Of a DNA stretch of 64,000 nt, positions 38,622 to 47,392 are shown in pieces. Position 1 is the stretch's first letter, and each line of letters opens with the position of its first letter. The translations under genes and the position numbers were made by a program. This DNA is from CAVTTH01 sp963737545. GTDB taxonomy: Bacteria > Verrucomicrobiota > Verrucomicrobiia > Chthoniobacterales > UBA10450. The stretch lies in NCBI GenBank assembly GCA_963737545.1, contig CAVTTH010000004.1, positions 186,001 to 250,000 on the forward strand. The letters run 5' to 3'. Under the pieces are notes generated by a model. That model searched no databases. It was not told the origin of the DNA and worked only from the letters and a program-made list of their open reading frames with translations.

Positions 38622-38683
38622 CGTTCTACGTTCTAATTTAGTTCGCGTCGTTCTCGACGCGCCTCTTTTTTCTTATTTACTCG

Positions 38684-40978
38684 TCAGGGAGGCAGCACTG
38701 TGCCTGATTTGGATTTGACCAAAGCAACGTCCCCGGCATTGATCGTGGCGCCGCTCGCGTTCACATCATTCCGGAAATTCCCGGCTCCAACCGCAATCCC
38801 CGATTGCCCCTTGGTCTGACTCACATCCCCGGCATTGACGCCCCCGTTCCCATTCGTGTCCCCGATCAGCACGCTCATCGGTATGACCACATCGCTCACC
38901 CCGTTCACGCTGTGGAGCGTGACGTTGATCGTCTGGGCGTTGGTCACGTTGGTCAGCGGTATCGTCACCGTGTTCCCACTGATGGTAACCATGCCGCCGT
39001 TGCTCACTCCGCCACTTCCCACCGTGCCCGCTCCCAGCGTCACCTCGGCTTGCGGCGAGCCGTTGACGGTCACCGGTGTGGCAAACGTCACGATCATCGT
39101 ATAGTCGTTAGTCGCACTGTTCGAGCGACACTCAATCCCGGGTGTGCCGGTCAGCGGCAAATCGACGTCGAAGTCGCCCGAAGCCCCATGCGTCTTACGA
39201 GAGACCGCGCCAGTCGCTGTCGGTGCTGCGGGAAATTGAAATTTGCCAATTCGCGTGTTCCAACCGGCACTGCCCGTAGTGGAATAATATTCGTTGGTAT
39301 GCCAGAAGGTGACGTCATCCGATGGATCGACGGCGAGCGCGCTGTAGGTACCCCATGCCCCGCTGCTGCTGGTTTGGTGTCCACCGCCGGCCTGCATCAC
39401 CGCTTCGCCTTGCGCCATCGTATTCAAAGGATCGGTCGCCAGGCGCCCGGCATACCTGATGGAGGGTTCGCTAGTTCCGCTTGACGTGGAATAGGCAATC
39501 GCAACGTTTCCCTGCGCATCCACCGCGATGCTCGGCATCCAGCGCCAAAAGCCATCAGCCCCATTATTAAATGTCTGCTGCTGTGCGGCCGTTGCGGGAA
39601 TCGTGCTGCCGGTAACATCGAACTGATACCAGCGAATTGCCGCTGGGCCGGTCCCGCCCTGATTATTATTAACTGTCTGCGACGCGTAAAGCGATTCCGT
39701 GCCGCTCCGATTTTGATAAACCAGCGGCGTCATCAACTTGTCGCCCACGGTATCGAGCAGACTAGCCGTTCCGTTTTGCGGCACGAGCAGAGTGGTTGTG
39801 GTGAACGCGTCTACAAAGCCGTTTACTGTAATCTCTCCGTTGGCCGTGTGGCCCGCACCCACGCCAAAGCTGGAGTTAGCAGGAGTAACAAAGTCGACGT
39901 GAAAACGCCAGGCGTGAACCTGTGTCAGGGTCACATCGGCCGAAGCGGGACTGTCGACCGCGAGGAAGTATTCCGGTGTACCGACCGGAGGTGCCGAGCC
40001 GGTACGGAAAGTTGCCGGCACCAAGCTGTATGCATCGCCCAGATTCGCCGGAGTGACGGTAAAGGCGATTGCTCCGGGGTTGGGAGCGCCGATCCCGTTG
40101 ATCATATCGAGGCGCGGAAGCGCAAAGACGCGCACTCCGTTGAAGGTCGCATTGTTAGAGAACAGGTTGACCGAGAAATAATAGGCATCCGGCCATAAGG
40201 CGAACTTGGGATAATCTCCCAGGTAGTTCGGATTTGCCGAATCTACTTGCAGCGCATAAAGCCACCAGCCGCCCGAAACCGGATCACTCGTCTGGGACAC
40301 GCCGATGCACTGCCAGAACGACGTCCCAGGAAAGGAGGGAAACGCAAAATCGCTGACGACCCAACGATCAGCCAAATGATCATAGATCACGAATCCATCG
40401 CCCTGATTTTGATTGGCACCGCACGGAGTACCCGCGCCCAAGGCAGAAAAAAACGAATTATAAGTCGTCGGCGCCATCAGCTCGTTACCCGACTTGTCAG
40501 TGATCTTGATGCTCTTATTAACGGATTGGATATAATGATTCGGACCCGCGTCCCCGTGGGTGGACGGCGGCAAACATCCGCACCCGCTCTGCGCTGACGT
40601 GATACCCGGATATGTCGCGATCGGAGTCGGCATGGCCACAACCTGCGCGGCGCAGCGCACTTCCTGCAGCGGGTCGGGCTTTCTCTGGGAGTAGGTCCGG
40701 GGATGCCGCGTCAGTCGGAACTCCTCAGTATCCATCAAGGGCGGAATGTAGGGAAGGTTTCGCAAATCCAGGTCCTGCGAAACTGGTCCCACCATTGGCA
40801 CCACTTGCGGTCCAGCGGCCATATTTGGATTCTCATTCAGCTTTTGGCCCATGGCAGTGGAGTTGGAATACATGCCAAAGCCGATCACCGCCACGACAGC
40901 GCCAGCCAGAGACAGGACGAAACCGAGCAGACAGCGCGGATTGAAGAAAGCGGATTTGGGGGTGGATTTTCTTTTCAT
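38684..40978 (-). CDS. Secreted protein with shared N-domain and dockerin cassette
   Basis: 764 residues from ATG 40978. MKRKSTPKSAFFNPRCLLGF leads into a single hydrophobic segment (VLSLAGAVVAVIGFGMYS). The long domain common with the 35168 gene follows: DTEEFRLTRHPRTYS, SAQSGCGCLPPSTHGDAGPN, FAFPSFPGTSFWQCIGVSQT, TPLVYQNRSGTESLYASQTV. It lacks the Kelch part and goes straight to the cassette (AVSRKTHGASGDFDVDLPL, ECRSNS, DTNGNGGVNAGD, DVNASGATINAGD). The cassette DNA matches that of the 31840 gene, not of its closer N-terminal relative, which shows domain exchange. Confidence 0.85.
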   Translation of the reverse strand: MKRKSTPKSAFFNPRCLLGFVLSLAGAVVAVIGFGMYSNSTAMGQKLNENPNMAAGPQVVPMVGPVSQDLDLRNLPYIPPLMDTEEFRLTRHPRTYSQRKPDPLQEVRCAAQVVAMPTPIATYPGITSAQSGCGCLPPSTHGDAGPNHYIQSVNKSIKITDKSGNELMAPTTYNSFFSALGAGTPCGANQNQGDGFVIYDHLADRWVVSDFAFPSFPGTSFWQCIGVSQTSDPVSGGWWLYALQVDSANPNYLGDYPKFALWPDAYYFSVNLFSNNATFNGVRVFALPRLDMINGIGAPNPGAIAFTVTPANLGDAYSLVPATFRTGSAPPVGTPEYFLAVDSPASADVTLTQVHAWRFHVDFVTPANSSFGVGAGHTANGEITVNGFVDAFTTTTLLVPQNGTASLLDTVGDKLMTPLVYQNRSGTESLYASQTVNNNQGGTGPAAIRWYQFDVTGSTIPATAAQQQTFNNGADGFWRWMPSIAVDAQGNVAIAYSTSSGTSEPSIRYAGRLATDPLNTMAQGEAVMQAGGGHQTSSSGAWGTYSALAVDPSDDVTFWHTNEYYSTTGSAGWNTRIGKFQFPAAPTATGAVSRKTHGASGDFDVDLPLTGTPGIECRSNSATNDYTMIVTFATPVTVNGSPQAEVTLGAGTVGSGGVSNGGMVTISGNTVTIPLTNVTNAQTINVTLHSVNGVSDVVIPMSVLIGDTNGNGGVNAGDVSQTKGQSGIAVGAGNFRNDVNASGATINAGDVALVKSKSGTVLPP

Positions 40979-41110
40979 GAAGGTGGTTCCAGTATCTTTC
41001 CAAGCTAACAAACGCCAGGAAAGGCGATGTCATTGTAGATATCACAAATGTCAGACTCCTTTCAACGACAAACTGAGAATATTGCAATAACGCTGGAGGC
41101 GTTTTCCGAT

Positions 41111-42100
41111 TCAGTAGCGGCCAGTCCGCTCAAGCAGCGGCTGCCACCAAGTTTGGTTGGCCAGATACCAGTCGATCGTGTCAGCGAGGCCTTCTTGGAA
41201 ATTCCGGCGTGGTTGCCAGTTCAATTCGGCCTTCGCGAATGACGAATCAATCGCATAGCGCCGGTCATGGCCGAGTCGATCTGTGACAAATGAGAGAAGA
41301 CTTTCCGGTTTATCGAGCTTTCGTAAAATCAGTTTCACGAGGTCGATGTTCGCCATTTCGCTTTCGCCGCCAAAGTTGTAAACCGTACCCGGTTTCCCCT
41401 CGAAGAGGACGGCCGCGATTGCGGCGCAGTGATCCTCAACATGGATCCAATCGCGCACATTCAAGCCATCGCCGTAAACCGGCAGCGGCTCATCGCGGAT
41501 CGCCTTGATGATCATGAGCGGGATCAGTTTTTCGGGGAATTGATACGGCCCGTAATTGTTCGAGCAACGCGTCACGATGACTTCCTGCCCGTAAGTTTTG
41601 TAGCAACTGAGCGCAAGCAGATCCGCGCCGGCCTTGCTCGCCGAATACGGCGAACTGGGTTCAATCGGCGATTGTTCGGTAAATTTTCCGGTTGCTCCCA
41701 ATGAGCCATAAACCTCGTCGGTTGAGATTTGAATGAAACGCTGGACCCCATGGCGTCGCGCCGAATCGAGCAGGACACTGGTCCCAACGACATTCGTGTG
41801 AATAAAATTTTGCGGCGAATTAATGCTCCGATCGACATGCGATTCCGCCGCGAAATTGATCACGGCATAGAACGAGTGCTCAGTCATGAGCTCATCCATC
41901 AAATCAACATTCGCGATGTCGGCCTTGAAGAATTCGTAACGATCGCCATTTTGCTGCGCGACACCGTTGAGGGTCGAGAGATTCCCGGCATAAGTCAGCA
42001 CGTCGACATTGGTCACGGAGGCCGGCTTGTAATGTTGCAAAATATACCGAATAAAATTGCTCCCAATGAAACCGCAGCCGCCTGTCACAAGAACGCGCAT
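41111..42100 (-). CDS. rfbB: dTDP-glucose 4,6-dehydratase
   Basis: 329 residues, ATG 42100. NAD-binding VTGGCGFIGSNFIRYIL, INFAAESHVDRSI, catalytic block FIQISTDEVYGSLG with YSASKAGADLL (YxxxK), and VTRCSNNYGPYQFPEKLIPL are the classic RfbB/RmlB signatures. It converts dTDP-glucose to dTDP-4-keto-6-deoxyglucose for rhamnose and related sugars. rfbD is 13 kb away on the same strand. Divergent from the Agl23-like gene. Confidence 0.95.
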   Translation of the reverse strand: MRVLVTGGCGFIGSNFIRYILQHYKPASVTNVDVLTYAGNLSTLNGVAQQNGDRYEFFKADIANVDLMDELMTEHSFYAVINFAAESHVDRSINSPQNFIHTNVVGTSVLLDSARRHGVQRFIQISTDEVYGSLGATGKFTEQSPIEPSSPYSASKAGADLLALSCYKTYGQEVIVTRCSNNYGPYQFPEKLIPLMIIKAIRDEPLPVYGDGLNVRDWIHVEDHCAAIAAVLFEGKPGTVYNFGGESEMANIDLVKLILRKLDKPESLLSFVTDRLGHDRRYAIDSSFAKAELNWQPRRNFQEGLADTIDWYLANQTWWQPLLERTGRY

Positions 42101-42243
42101 CGCAGCGCGTACCTAGCAGCGGACCGGACAGCGCGCTAGCAGATTCTCCTGCGATCCAGGGGCGCATCGCAGCGTGGCGCGCGCGCGCGGCGGAGATCGA
42201 TTGGACGCCGTGGCTGATCGTCGCACTGGGCGCGTTTCTGCGG

Positions 42244-43734
42244 TTGTTTCTGCTCGGAATCAAGCCGCCGCATTTCGACGAGGGCATCAACGGTTGGTTC
42301 GTCGATCAGATGACGAAAACCGGTTTTTACAGATACGACCCGACCAATTATCACGGCCCCCTGCACTTTTACGTGCTCTTTCTTTCGCAGACTTTACTCG
42401 GACGAAACCTCTGGGCCTTGCGGCTGCCAGTTGTCCTCGTCAGCATTTTTTGCGTTCACCTCGCGATAAAATTCGAGCCTTTCATTGGACGCAACGTCAG
42501 CCGGTGGGCGGCGCTTGCCATGGCAGTGTCGCCCGGGTTCGTCTTCTACGGGCGCTATTCCATTCACGAAGTCTGGCTCGTGCTTTTCTCGATGTTCTTC
42601 GTTCTCGGCCTTCTCGGCCTTTGGAAAAACGGCTCCGCCAAATATCTTTGGTACACCGGCGTCGGAGTCGCCGGAATGATCCTGACCAAGGAGACTTACA
42701 TTATTCACGTCGGCTGTGCGGTAATCGCCGCGGGCCTGACCTGGGTGTTGCATTTCATTCAGCCGACCAAGGACGCCAGGCCAGTGCGCCAAACCTGGAG
42801 CTATCAGGACCTGATGGTCGTTGGTGGAGTAGCGATCGCGCTGATCATCTTTTTTTACTCCGGAACTTTTCTGAATTGGGGAGGGCTGAATGGCCTTTAC
42901 CAAACCTTCCATACCTGGTTTCAAACGGGGCAGAACGGCAACGGTCATGAAAAGCCCTTCTTTTATTGGTTAAGGCTCATCTGTCGTTACGAGTGGCCGG
43001 TTGGTTTGGGTCTTTGCGCCTGCGCGCTCGCCCCCTTCGCCAAGAACGTGAGCATCCGTTTTCTCGGGGTCTATGCAGCGGGAACACTGCTTGCCTACAG
43101 TATTGTTCATTATAAGACGCCCTGGTGCATCATCAGCGTGGTGTGGCCTCTTCTCTTCATGTTTGGCGTGGCCATCACCAACATCGCTCTCAAGCGGCAG
43201 TTGCTGGCGCTGGTCGTGGCAGTGGCACTCCTGAGCGCGTCACTTGGCTCGGCCATTTCGCTCAATTATTTCCGCTGCTCGACCTACACTCAGGACGACT
43301 GGGACAACACGAAGAGCACCGCCGAAAACATCGCTCACTTTTTCACCACCGAACCGTACGTTTACGTCCAGACCTACAATGACATCTACAAATTAACGAG
43401 GCCGTTGCTGAAACTGGCCAGGCATAATCCCACCTACTACCAACTGGTGGGACACATGATTCGTTCGAGCGCGTATCCGTTCCCATGGATGCTGGGGGAT
43501 TTCCCCAATGTCGGCTACTACGAGCACGACAATCTTCCCGGGAAAGTGGATGCGGATTTTCTGCTCGTTCAGGAGGATCGAATCGCAGAAGTCGAAGCGA
43601 AACTGCACGACTCCTACTACACGGACTTGCTTACGATTCGCCCCTACCAGGACACTTCGAAGGTCTACTTGAACGCGAGGGTTTTCAAAGATTTCTTTCC
43701 CACGCGAACGCCAGATTTCGTCGGCAAGAAATAA
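42244..43734 (+). CDS. Agl23/TIGR03663-like membrane glycosyltransferase (GT39/ArnT fold)
   Basis: The TTG at 42244 gives 496 residues, but the frame is open back to about 42070 and the upstream codons (EIDWTPWLIVALGAFLRLF) form the expected first membrane helix. No ATG, GTG or TTG lies in that stretch, so the real start may be hidden by an indel in the GC run near 42175, or be non-standard. HFDEGINGWFVDQMTKTG is the acidic first loop of GT39-type transferases; HGPLHFYVLFLSQTLLGRNL and GRYSIHEVWLVLFSMFFVLG follow. About eleven hydrophobic segments. The family is tied to lipid-linked sugar transfer. Next to rfbB, a role in surface polysaccharide or protein glycosylation is inferred. Confidence 0.75.
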   Translation: MFLLGIKPPHFDEGINGWFVDQMTKTGFYRYDPTNYHGPLHFYVLFLSQTLLGRNLWALRLPVVLVSIFCVHLAIKFEPFIGRNVSRWAALAMAVSPGFVFYGRYSIHEVWLVLFSMFFVLGLLGLWKNGSAKYLWYTGVGVAGMILTKETYIIHVGCAVIAAGLTWVLHFIQPTKDARPVRQTWSYQDLMVVGGVAIALIIFFYSGTFLNWGGLNGLYQTFHTWFQTGQNGNGHEKPFFYWLRLICRYEWPVGLGLCACALAPFAKNVSIRFLGVYAAGTLLAYSIVHYKTPWCIISVVWPLLFMFGVAITNIALKRQLLALVVAVALLSASLGSAISLNYFRCSTYTQDDWDNTKSTAENIAHFFTTEPYVYVQTYNDIYKLTRPLLKLARHNPTYYQLVGHMIRSSAYPFPWMLGDFPNVGYYEHDNLPGKVDADFLLVQEDRIAEVEAKLHDSYYTDLLTIRPYQDTSKVYLNARVFKDFFPTRTPDFVGKK

Positions 43735-43744
43735 GATCCCCGGA

Positions 43745-45538
43745 ATGAAATGGCTCGCGGCAGGATTAACCTGCGTCAACTTCGCGACAGTATCGGTCTT
43801 ACTGCTTGGCATGGCTGCGAGTGGTCTGAGCCGATCGGTTGCATGGGTTGCGATCTGTCTCGGCGTGGCGGCAGGTTTGGCTGCTTTCATCACCACTCGC
43901 CGTCCGACTTCGGCGAAGGAAACCGCTGGCAAGCAAAGCAAGTATCGGAATCTTTGGCTTTGGATTGTGGCCGCATGCTTCGCAATGTTTGCCTTCCGAT
44001 CTTTTTGCTGGCTGCTCTATATCGATGGCGATGAACTCAAGATTCAATCACCGAACAATCTCGGCGATCTCGCGCTCCACCTCACGTACATCAAGGAGTT
44101 CGCCCATGGAGTCGCACTTTGGCCGGACAATCCGATTTTTCCTTTTGGCAAAATGCGATATCCGGCGGGCACGGATTTGTTCAATGCCCTTCTGGCTTGC
44201 CTTGGCGTTGATGTCACGCGCGGCTTGATTTGGATCGGACTTCTCGGGTCGCTTGCTACTTTCTGCGCACTCCGATTCTGGGGCGGTGCATTTGCCGTGG
44301 CTGGATTCTTGTTTAACGGCGGGCTGATTGGCTTTCAGATTTTCAAGACCCGGCAATGGATCGATGGCGAAACCTTGCAGCACATCGCGTGGAAAAGCAT
44401 TCCCCTAACGATGCTGGTGACTCAGCGCGGGCTTCTCTATGCAATTCCCGCCGGATTACTCCTGCTTTGTCAGTGGCGGGCAAGATACTTTGCGAACGAG
44501 GATAATTCCAAATCGAAAGCTCCGCTTCCGTTCTGGGTGGAACTCGCGCTCTACGCCTCGATGCCCCTTTTCCATGTTCACACTTTCCTCGCGCTCAGTA
44601 TCGGGCTCGCCGTTTGGTTTCTGATCGGCGATTGGGCTGCGCGTAAGCAACTGTTACTTCTCGTCGGTGGAGCGTTGTTTCCTGCAACGTTTTTCGTGTG
44701 GCTGACCACTGATCACTTTCGCGCGGGCTCCATGATTTCCCTGCACCCCGGGTGGGCAAGCGCCAATCCGGATTTTGCAGTGCCATTCGCCGGTTTCTGG
44801 CTCGCAAATTTCGGCGTTTTCCTCCCCCTAGCGATATTTTTCATCGCACTCTGCATCTGGCGCGCGTGGGAAAAAAGAGCGCTCCTGTTTCTGCGCGATC
44901 CGGTTCTCGCCTTCGTTCTGGCAGCCACGGCCATTTTCATTTTCGCCTGTCTCTTTCGGACCGCGGTGTGGGATTGGGACAACATTAAGCTGATCATGTG
45001 GGCCTACCTGATTTTGCTTCCGTTCCTCTGGCGGGAGCTGATCGCGCAGTGGCCGTGGGTTATTCGCGCTGGAGTTTGCTTCGCACTTTTCGGAGCTGGT
45101 TTCGTCATGCTTTTCGGAGGCCTTGCAGCCGGCAAGGGAGGCTACGGTTTTGCGCGCCGATCGGAGGTTGACGCCGTCGCAGTCGTCGTTCGTTCGTTGC
45201 CGGTGGAAGCGAGGTTTGCCGCCTACCCGATCTACAATCATCCCCTGTTGTTGAACGGGCGAAAAGTGGCCCTCGGATACGACGGGCATCTTTATTCCCA
45301 GGGATATGATTATTCCAAACCACTGGCCGAGCTGAAATCTCTCATGCTGGGTGAGCCGAACTGGAAAGACGCAGCTCGACAATTGGGCGTGCGATATCTT
45401 TTCTGGGGCCGTGAGGAAGAAGCTAATTACGCGGTCAGCACCCGCTCCTGGGCAAAGACCACGCGGACAGTTGCGAAGGGAACGTGGGGAACAATCTACG
45501 ATCTAGAGCAGGTTTCCTGGAGTTCCGGAGCCCCTTAA
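43745..45538 (+). CDS. Polytopic membrane protein, probably sugar-transfer related
   Basis: 597 residues starting 10 bases after the Agl23-like gene. About a dozen hydrophobic segments; an outer loop with NLGDLALHLTYIKEFAHG and FPFGKMRYPAGTDLFNALL resembles the first loop of GT-C membrane transferases. The last ~120 residues are soluble (VVVRSLPVEARFAAYPIYNH, LGVRYLFWGREEEANYAV). No exact family recognised. Operon position suggests the same surface-glycan process. Its 3' end overlaps the convergent lipoprotein gene by 36 bases. Confidence 0.65.
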   Translation: MKWLAAGLTCVNFATVSVLLLGMAASGLSRSVAWVAICLGVAAGLAAFITTRRPTSAKETAGKQSKYRNLWLWIVAACFAMFAFRSFCWLLYIDGDELKIQSPNNLGDLALHLTYIKEFAHGVALWPDNPIFPFGKMRYPAGTDLFNALLACLGVDVTRGLIWIGLLGSLATFCALRFWGGAFAVAGFLFNGGLIGFQIFKTRQWIDGETLQHIAWKSIPLTMLVTQRGLLYAIPAGLLLLCQWRARYFANEDNSKSKAPLPFWVELALYASMPLFHVHTFLALSIGLAVWFLIGDWAARKQLLLLVGGALFPATFFVWLTTDHFRAGSMISLHPGWASANPDFAVPFAGFWLANFGVFLPLAIFFIALCIWRAWEKRALLFLRDPVLAFVLAATAIFIFACLFRTAVWDWDNIKLIMWAYLILLPFLWRELIAQWPWVIRAGVCFALFGAGFVMLFGGLAAGKGGYGFARRSEVDAVAVVVRSLPVEARFAAYPIYNHPLLLNGRKVALGYDGHLYSQGYDYSKPLAELKSLMLGEPNWKDAARQLGVRYLFWGREEEANYAVSTRSWAKTTRTVAKGTWGTIYDLEQVSWSSGAP

Positions 45539-46330
45539 GGTGAGCATCCGAGGTCGTTCGCCGTTTGCCCCGTGACCCACTTCGAGAATCAATTGTCGGA
45601 CCTTGATTTTCTGACTAACAAAATTCGGGACGCTGTCAGCTCGTTCAAGATCACGCCGATAAAGAAAGATCAGCATCTTACCACCGTGATGCTGCTGCAT
45701 GTAAGCTGCGATTTTTTCCGCAGCGAACAGTGCTGTAATTAGATGGAGGCGATATGATTTGGGAATGTCTCCCTCGCGCAAGTCGCGTTTGGTCGCATGT
45801 TCTTCGGCGAATTTTTCAAAATCGCCCGCCGGAACCTTGTAGCCTTCCGGCAGGAGCAAACGCTCGTCGGCCGTCAGATTTTCGCCCGTTTGCAGTTTCA
45901 TCCGCAATGCCCGGGGTAGCCCGAGGGCAAGTTGCGGCAGATCGGAAGTTGCCCGCAAGACGCTTTTCCGAAATTCGCGTGGCTGGCCGCGCACATTCCA
46001 CGTCACCCGATCCGCCAGATTCGGTTCGCCGCCGGGCGCTGCGGTCGTTTGATCGAGGATCCCCTGCTCATCCGCACTGAGATCCTGCCAACCGATAGCA
46101 AACGGCTTCGCCTCATCCCGCAGCGCCCGAATCAAATCACCGACCGATTGGTCAAGATTTTCGACCGGAAAGTAAATGACTTCAGCGCGTCTGATTCGGG
46201 TCGCGAAATCATCGACCGCCGGATCGTTCAGCGAATCGATGGAAGTCCTGTGGGGCAATGCCGGCTTGTTGAAGATTTCACAGCCAGCGAGCGAAACAAC
46301 GAGAGCGGCGCAAAGAAGAATTGTTCTCAT
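45503..46330 (-). CDS. ChaN/Tiki-like lipoprotein
   Basis: 275 residues with lipobox LVVSLAGC. The body has RRAEVIYFPVENLDQSVGDL, RALRDEAKPFAIGWQ and LITALFAAEKIAAYMQQHHG, then MLIFLYRRDLE, an order similar to ChaN/Tiki haem-binding proteins, though the usual GExHD motif is not present. The assignment is tentative. ATG 46330 overlaps the fabZ stop (ATGA), so it is translated with fabZ. Its end overlaps the convergent membrane protein gene. Confidence 0.55.
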   Translation of the reverse strand: MRTILLCAALVVSLAGCEIFNKPALPHRTSIDSLNDPAVDDFATRIRRAEVIYFPVENLDQSVGDLIRALRDEAKPFAIGWQDLSADEQGILDQTTAAPGGEPNLADRVTWNVRGQPREFRKSVLRATSDLPQLALGLPRALRMKLQTGENLTADERLLLPEGYKVPAGDFEKFAEEHATKRDLREGDIPKSYRLHLITALFAAEKIAAYMQQHHGGKMLIFLYRRDLERADSVPNFVSQKIKVRQLILEVGHGANGERPRMLTLRGSGTPGNLL

Positions 46331-46782
46331 CCCACGTGCGCCGCCCCCGAGGTACTGTTGCTCAGCACGATTTGCCCTTCCGCGACCAAAGTTTCAGCGA
46401 CGGTCGCTTCGACTTTGAACTGCAACAAATCCTGCATTTGACCCAGCTTCGTAGCGCGCAAAATTATTCTCTCTTTCGGGCGGACCGGCCGGAAAAATTT
46501 CATCCCCCGAATGGCCGAAAGCAGAAAGATCGGTTTCGATTCATTCGGATACCCGGATGCGGCCACGATGCCGGCCGTCTGCGCCAACGCTTCGGTGAGG
46601 ATGACCCCTGGGACAATTGGATTCCCCGGAAAGTGACCGGCGAAAATCGGATCGTCGTCTGCGAACGAGGTCGCACCTTCGGCGCGAATCCCGGCCTCCA
46701 GTGCGACGAGCTCGCGCACGAAAACAAAGGGCGGACGATGGGGCAGGCCAGCCAGTGACGATTGACGATTGACGAGTGACAA
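46327..46782 (-). CDS. fabZ: 3-hydroxyacyl-ACP dehydratase (FabZ-like)
   Basis: 151 residues, hot-dog fold. LPHRPPFVFVRELVAL is the N-terminal block; the active His is in FAGHFPGNPIVPGVILTEAL, with Glu in the same helix. The only start is TTG 46782, placed inside a TGACGA-type array whose translation gives SLVNRQSSL, so the first ten residues are repeat-derived. FabZ removes water from 3-hydroxyacyl-ACP in fatty acid synthesis. The distance from lpx or other fab genes leaves a specialised role possible. Confidence 0.8.
   Translation of the reverse strand: MSLVNRQSSLAGLPHRPPFVFVRELVALEAGIRAEGATSFADDDPIFAGHFPGNPIVPGVILTEALAQTAGIVAASGYPNESKPIFLLSAIRGMKFFRPVRPKERIILRATKLGQMQDLLQFKVEATVAETLVAEGQIVLSNSTSGAAHVG
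46753..46782. repeat. Short TGACGA array
   Basis: GTGACGATTGACGATTGACG then AGTGAC: four TGACGA/GTGAC units in tandem, forming the 5' end of the fabZ-like gene. Related to arrays at 8091 and 62183. Confidence 0.5.
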
Positions 46783-46844
46783 GATCTTACAGCGCCAGGC
46801 GTTCGAGAATCCGCTCGTCCCGTCGTCGACCTGTCAGTTCGGCG

Positions 46845-47301
46845 TCAACCATTGACAAAGTAGGCAAACTTCCAGCTGCCATTTACCCTGCGAATCCCGG
46901 CGCGGTATCCTTCATAGTTGACCGATTCGTCAGCGAACTGTGGCGGCGCCACCATATACTCGCCCTTCGGCACGAATTTCTCTGTCAGAATTCCTTCCAG
47001 TTCTATCCACAGACCATTTTCATCCCAGGTACTTGAAAACTCCGTCACCGGAACCTATCGGGTTAAGACGATAACCGAAATCCTCCGTCATCATCGAAGC
47101 GAGGGTGTTCACATCGTGCGCCGCGACCGCCTTGCGCAAACGTCCGACAAAAGCCAAAAAATCAGTGTCGGAACTTTGATCCCGTTGTTCCTGATCGGGG
47201 TTTTTCTTCGCCGCTTTATTCTTGTCCTTGGACTTGCCCGGCGTTCCGCAACCGGAGAGAGCAAAGATCATGACAAGGAGAAAGGATACGGTGATTTTCA
47301 T
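46845..47301 (-). CDS. Lipoprotein with SnoaL-like C-terminal region, one frameshift
   Basis: ATG 47301 starts MKITVSFLLVMIFALSGCG, a lipobox signal. A charged linker (GKSKDKNKAAKKNPDQEQRD) and VGRLRKAVAAHDVNTLASMM, then TEDFGYRLNP follow, a pattern like SnoaL/DUF4440 (NTF2-fold) proteins. The frame is lost at CCAGG near 47028; removing one base joins DGVFKY to WDENGLWIELEGILTEKFVP and GIRRVNGSWKFAYFVNG. Repaired length ~151 residues. Function unknown. Confidence 0.65.
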
Positions 47302-47392
47302 GGAAGCTTCGATTCTTCGAAAAACAGGTTTGCCACGTTCTTGCGCAGGTGACAAGCACCGACCTGCTCGATTCCCTCCGTCGGCCGCGCCT

